From: CANHVK01 sp044232905
GTDB taxonomy: Bacteria; Bacteroidota; Bacteroidia; Flavobacteriales_D; Crocinitomicaceae
Length of the DNA stretch: 64,000 bases
NCBI GenBank assembly: GCA_044232905.1
Contig: JBIIKZ010000001.1
Coordinates: 216,264 to 280,263 of the forward strand
Reading direction: 5' to 3'
Shown: in pieces, positions 61,731 to 64,000 of the stretch
How positions within the stretch are numbered: position 1 is the first letter of the stretch
How the letters are laid out: the number at the start of each line of letters is the position of its first letter
Translations under genes and position numbers: made by a program
Notes under the pieces: generated by a model
The model's input: the letters and a program-made list of their open reading frames with translations, nothing else
The model's database searches: none
What the model was told of the DNA's origin: nothing

Positions 61731-61782
61731 AGGTTGTCCAGACAATAATAGTGTTGATAATAATGACAGTGTTGTTATACAT
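61729..61782 (-). CDS. ilv leader peptide (attenuator), 17 residues
   Basis: The ORF encodes MYNNTVIIINTIIVWTT and stops at TGA. Five of 17 codons are Ile (runs of three and two), two are Val, four are Thr and none is Leu. This fits an operon that makes Ile and Val from Thr and has no leu genes. It starts 26 bases after a TATATTTG promoter box, and its stop codon overlaps the antiterminator arm. Ribosome stalling at Ile/Val/Thr codons would free the antiterminator and allow transcription of ilvE-D-B-N-C-A. Expression is not proved by sequence, but the coincidence of codon bias, terminator and antiterminator makes chance unlikely. Confidence 0.85.
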   Translation of the reverse strand: MYNNTVIIINTIIVWTT

Positions 61783-61808
61783 ACTAATTCTACTTTTTAC
61801 AAGCGTAG

Positions 61809-61816
61809 CAAATATA
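61809..61816 (-). promoter_or_regulatory. Predicted -7 box for the ilv leader and operon
   Basis: The minus strand reads TATATTTG, an exact TAnnTTTG match 26 bases before the leader ATG. The implied untranslated leader is about 20 bases. No clear -33 TTG is seen. Confidence 0.55.
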
Positions 61817-61901
61817 TAAAATTTAGAATAAATAGTATGAAATTATAGAAAATAAATTTTATTAAGTAACAAATTGTGACTTCAAATTACTTTTTATATT
61901 T

Positions 61902-62075
61902 CTATAATTCTAACACCAAATTATTTTTAGTGTCATACGGTTTAGTAGTTGGAAATTTTAAAAATTGTTCGGATAACTTAAAAAAGTTTATCACACGTTC
62001 TGCTGGAGAAAGTTTTAAAAATGCTTCCTCTTGTAATTTTTTACTTTCTTCTTTAGTAGTAAAACAAATCTCCAT
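61902..62075 (-). CDS. Small conserved-looking protein, 57 residues
   Basis: This minus-strand ORF begins MEICFTTKEESKKLQEEAFLKL and continues SPAERVINFFKLSEQFLKFP, ending NNLVLEL. It is soluble, helical and of ordinary coding composition, with no signal or membrane span. It fills the gap between the ilv promoter and the divergent holB gene. The overlapping plus-strand frame (61876-62082) is Ser/Asn/Phe-rich noise and antisense to it. The LSPAERVxxFF pattern feels like a family in Bacteroidota genomes, but I cannot name it. No exact promoter box was found. Confidence 0.72.
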   Translation of the reverse strand: MEICFTTKEESKKLQEEAFLKLSPAERVINFFKLSEQFLKFPTTKPYDTKNNLVLEL

Positions 62076-62111
62076 CGAATAAAGATATCAAAAAATTTCT
62101 ACCTTTAACCT

Positions 62112-63230
62112 ATGCAATTCAGAGATATCATTGGTCAAGATGAACTAAAACATCACTTCATACAAGAGGTGAATGAAAATCGTATTAGTCATGCGCAATT
62201 ATTTTTAGGTAACCTAGGTTTTGGTGGATTACCATTAGCATTAAGTTTTATTCAATACTTATTTTGTCAAAATAAAACGCCACAGGATAGTTGTGGATCC
62301 TGTCCTTCGTGTCGTAAAATTCAAGAATTACAACATCCAGATGTTCATTTTTCATTTCCAGTTGTTCAAGCAATTGATAAACGGAGCGATTCCTTTTTAA
62401 AAGAATGGCGAAAAATGATAAAAGAAAATGCCTATTTCAATTTGAATCAATGGTCAAGTTATATCGATGAGAAAGGAAGAAAACCAATTATAGGAACGGA
62501 AGAGAGCGGGGAAATTATCAAAAAATTGAGTTTAAAATCTTATGAAGGTGGTTATAAAGTCATGGTAATTTGGATGGCGGAAGAAATGAATACAACTTGT
62601 TCTAATAAATTATTAAAGATTTTAGAGGAACCTCCAAAAAATACCCTATTCATTTTATTAGCTGAATCACAAGATGCGATGCTTCAAACGATTTTATCCC
62701 GAACCCAAATTGTAAAAATTCCACGTGTATCGATCGATGATTTGAGTAAACATTTAGCTACTAACAATTCTATAACAAGTTCAGATGCCATTTCAATTGC
62801 AGCGCAAGCAGAAGGTAATTATATAGAAGCATTGGATTTATTAGGTACACACGAAGAAAAAGACCAGAACCGTGACTTGTTTATAAAAATGATGCGGGTG
62901 AGTTATAAAAAATCGGTCATCGATATGTTAGACTGGTCCAACGAAGTTGCTATTCTAGGAAAAGAAAAACAAAAAACTTATTTGAAATATGCCTTACACA
63001 TGTTTCGTCAAAGCTTATTGAAAAACTATACGCAAAATCAATTAACCAGAACTTCTAAAGAAGAAGATGAATTTCTATCTAAATTTTCAAAATTCATTAC
63101 TGGAAATAACATTCAAGATTTTATGACACATTTTAACGATGCACATTACCACATCGACCGAAATGCAAATCCTAAAATTTTATTTACAGAATTATGCTTT
63201 AAAACAATGCGCTATATTCACTTTGCATAA
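62112..63230 (+). CDS. holB: DNA polymerase III subunit delta' (clamp loader)
   Basis: Delta' is part of the clamp loader that places the beta sliding clamp on DNA. The 372-residue protein begins MQFRDIIGQDELKHHFIQEVNENRISHAQLFLG and has a zinc-binding cluster (CQNKTPQDSCGSCPSCRKI). AEEMNTTCSNKLLKILEEPPKNTLFILL carries the sensor-like element, followed by SRTQIVKIPR with the SRC-type arginine region. The P-loop position reads GNLGFGGLPLA and lacks the lysine, which fits a delta' that does not hydrolyse ATP. It is divergent from the 57-residue gene. Confidence 0.88.
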   Translation: MQFRDIIGQDELKHHFIQEVNENRISHAQLFLGNLGFGGLPLALSFIQYLFCQNKTPQDSCGSCPSCRKIQELQHPDVHFSFPVVQAIDKRSDSFLKEWRKMIKENAYFNLNQWSSYIDEKGRKPIIGTEESGEIIKKLSLKSYEGGYKVMVIWMAEEMNTTCSNKLLKILEEPPKNTLFILLAESQDAMLQTILSRTQIVKIPRVSIDDLSKHLATNNSITSSDAISIAAQAEGNYIEALDLLGTHEEKDQNRDLFIKMMRVSYKKSVIDMLDWSNEVAILGKEKQKTYLKYALHMFRQSLLKNYTQNQLTRTSKEEDEFLSKFSKFITGNNIQDFMTHFNDAHYHIDRNANPKILFTELCFKTMRYIHFA

Positions 63231-63232
63231 TT

Positions 63233-63258
63233 AAATTATAATTCACACCTTATAATTT
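63233..63258. terminator. AT-rich hairpin between convergent holB and response regulator genes
   Basis: AAATTATAA (63233-63241), loop TTCACACC, TTATAATTT (63250-63258): a perfect nine-pair stem made only of A and T, so thermodynamically weak. It resembles the AATTATAAAT arms in the ilvC-ilvA spacer. Confidence 0.45.
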
Positions 63259-63265
63259 ATACTAC

Positions 63266-64000
63266 TTAAATCGTATGGATTCTTCCAAACAAATCATCTT
63301 TGTACGAACCTCCAATTGGTAGAATGTGATTATCATTTTCCAAACGTAAATTTGGTAATTCAATACTTTCAATTTTATCTAGACGAACAATAAACGAACG
63401 ATGAATTCGAACGAATTCTCTATTACCTAACTTACTTTCTATATCCTTCATCGTTGTGTGAATTGTAAATTTCTTTTCTTCCGAATGTAAAATCACATAA
63501 TCCTTTAATGCCTCTACAAATAAAATTTTCTCTTTCTTAATTTTCACTAGTTTACTCGAAGCACGTACATAAATTTCATTGGAAGAAATATCGCCATTTT
63601 CAACAATCGTGGATAATAAATCACGCTCACGCTCCACTTCCATTTCTTTCGTATGTTTATAAATAGCTAATTCAATAGTTGTCTGTAAATCCACCACTTT
63701 AAAAGGTTTAAGTATATAACCATACGATTCAGCACGTTTCGCGCGTTCTAAAGTTGCCGAATCCGCATAAGCAGTCAAGAAAATTACTGGTATCTTATAT
63801 TCTTTTCGGATAATTTCTGCAGCTTCTATACCACTATCCCCTCCACGCAACATGATATCCATCAAAACAATATCAGGATGGTTTTCTTCGATTAATTCAA
63901 TCACTTCAGACACATCACTTGCTAAACCTACTACTTCATAATTGATTCGTTCCAAACTGTGTTTAATGTCTTTTGCAACTATTAATTCATCTTCCACGAT
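63266..64000 (-). CDS. LytTR-family response regulator (5' end beyond window)
   Basis: The frame is open to the last base, so only a few N-terminal residues are missing; 244 residues are visible. The receiver domain starts in IVEDELIVAKDIKHSLERI (the acidic VEDE pair), has the phosphoacceptor Asp in HPDIVLMDIMLRGGDSG, the conserved Thr/Ser in VIFLTAYAD and Lys in GYILKPFK. The C-terminal LytTR DNA-binding domain has IYVRASSKLVKIKKEKILFVEALKDYVILH and FVRIHRSFIVRLDKIESIE. The GTG at 63997 lies inside the VEDE motif and is not the start. Its sensor kinase is probably outside the window. Confidence 0.92.
   Translation of the reverse strand: MVEDELIVAKDIKHSLERINYEVVGLASDVSEVIELIEENHPDIVLMDIMLRGGDSGIEAAEIIRKEYKIPVIFLTAYADSATLERAKRAESYGYILKPFKVVDLQTTIELAIYKHTKEMEVERERDLLSTIVENGDISSNEIYVRASSKLVKIKKEKILFVEALKDYVILHSEEKKFTIHTTMKDIESKLGNREFVRIHRSFIVRLDKIESIELPNLRLENDNHILPIGGSYKDDLFGRIHTI

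Noticed and set aside
61643..61800. T-box riboswitch upstream of ilvE
   Set aside because: No T-box consensus (TGGNACCGCG type) is present; the leader ORF with alternative hairpins explains the region better.
61876..62082. Plus-strand frame of 68 residues upstream of holB
   Set aside because: Antisense to the better 57-residue minus-strand gene; low-complexity Ser/Asn/Phe composition.
62200..62235. Inactivating mutation of the holB P-loop (no lysine)
   Set aside because: Delta' subunits normally lack a working P-loop; the rest of the gene is intact.
1..64000. CRISPR arrays, tRNA or rRNA genes, insertion sequences, prophage
   Set aside because: Intergenic spaces are short and were read on both strands; no regularly spaced repeats, tRNA-like arms, transposase or phage genes were seen.

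Overview
The window comes from an AT-rich member of the Bacteroidota, most likely order Flavobacteriales. Three things point there. It carries the type IX secretion translocon gene sprA and a protein with a type A T9SS sorting domain. Exact matches to the Bacteroidota -7 promoter motif TAnnTTTG lie in front of many genes, and obvious Shine-Dalgarno sequences are absent. Gene neighbourhoods typical of flavobacteria are present: purH-mreBCD-mrdA-rodA, maeB-ruvA-sprA, and a DUF6341/DUF6427-like pair beside purQ/purD. Nearly everything is chromosomal housekeeping; I see no transposase, phage gene, CRISPR array, rRNA or tRNA.

Layout: a GH3-type adenylating enzyme cut by the left edge; purM-prfA followed by a three-gene envelope cassette of unknown function (3142-7010); lipoprotein and TPR genes (7005-10593); radA; ppk1 with a YeeZ-like dehydrogenase, then ispD; two small or membrane DUF genes; purQ-purD and a CNNM/CorC membrane protein; purH and the rod-shape operon mreB-mreC-mreD-mrdA-rodA (20655-28069); an SDR gene and nadD/gmk/yicC; metF; the maeB-ruvA-sprA operon (32758-42975); a minimal T9SS cargo protein; bcp and recA; the cvpA / outer-membrane protein / aspartate kinase operon; a 2-Cys peroxiredoxin; then an amino-acid metabolism block (48762-61782) with threonine dehydrogenase, a Cys/Met lyase with a divergent Lrp regulator, and the complete ilvE-ilvD-ilvB-ilvN-ilvC-ilvA operon. 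The right end holds an unlisted 57-residue gene, DNA polymerase III delta' and an edge-truncated LytTR response regulator.

The most interesting element is in front of ilvE. A 17-codon leader ORF (61729-61782, minus strand) encodes MYNNTVIIINTIIVWTT, rich in Ile, Val and Thr codons. It is followed by a strong rho-independent terminator (61666-61703) and a mutually exclusive antiterminator whose 5' arm overlaps the leader stop codon. This is the architecture of classical ribosome-mediated attenuation. The codon content matches the operon: Ile/Val products and Thr substrate, with no Leu codons and no leu genes.

Other useful results are corrected starts for ispD, radA, maeB, the T9SS cargo protein and the outer-membrane protein; two small genes of 52 and 57 residues; a TTG start for sprA directly after the ruvA stop; and several kinds of palindromic or low-complexity spacers at operon ends.
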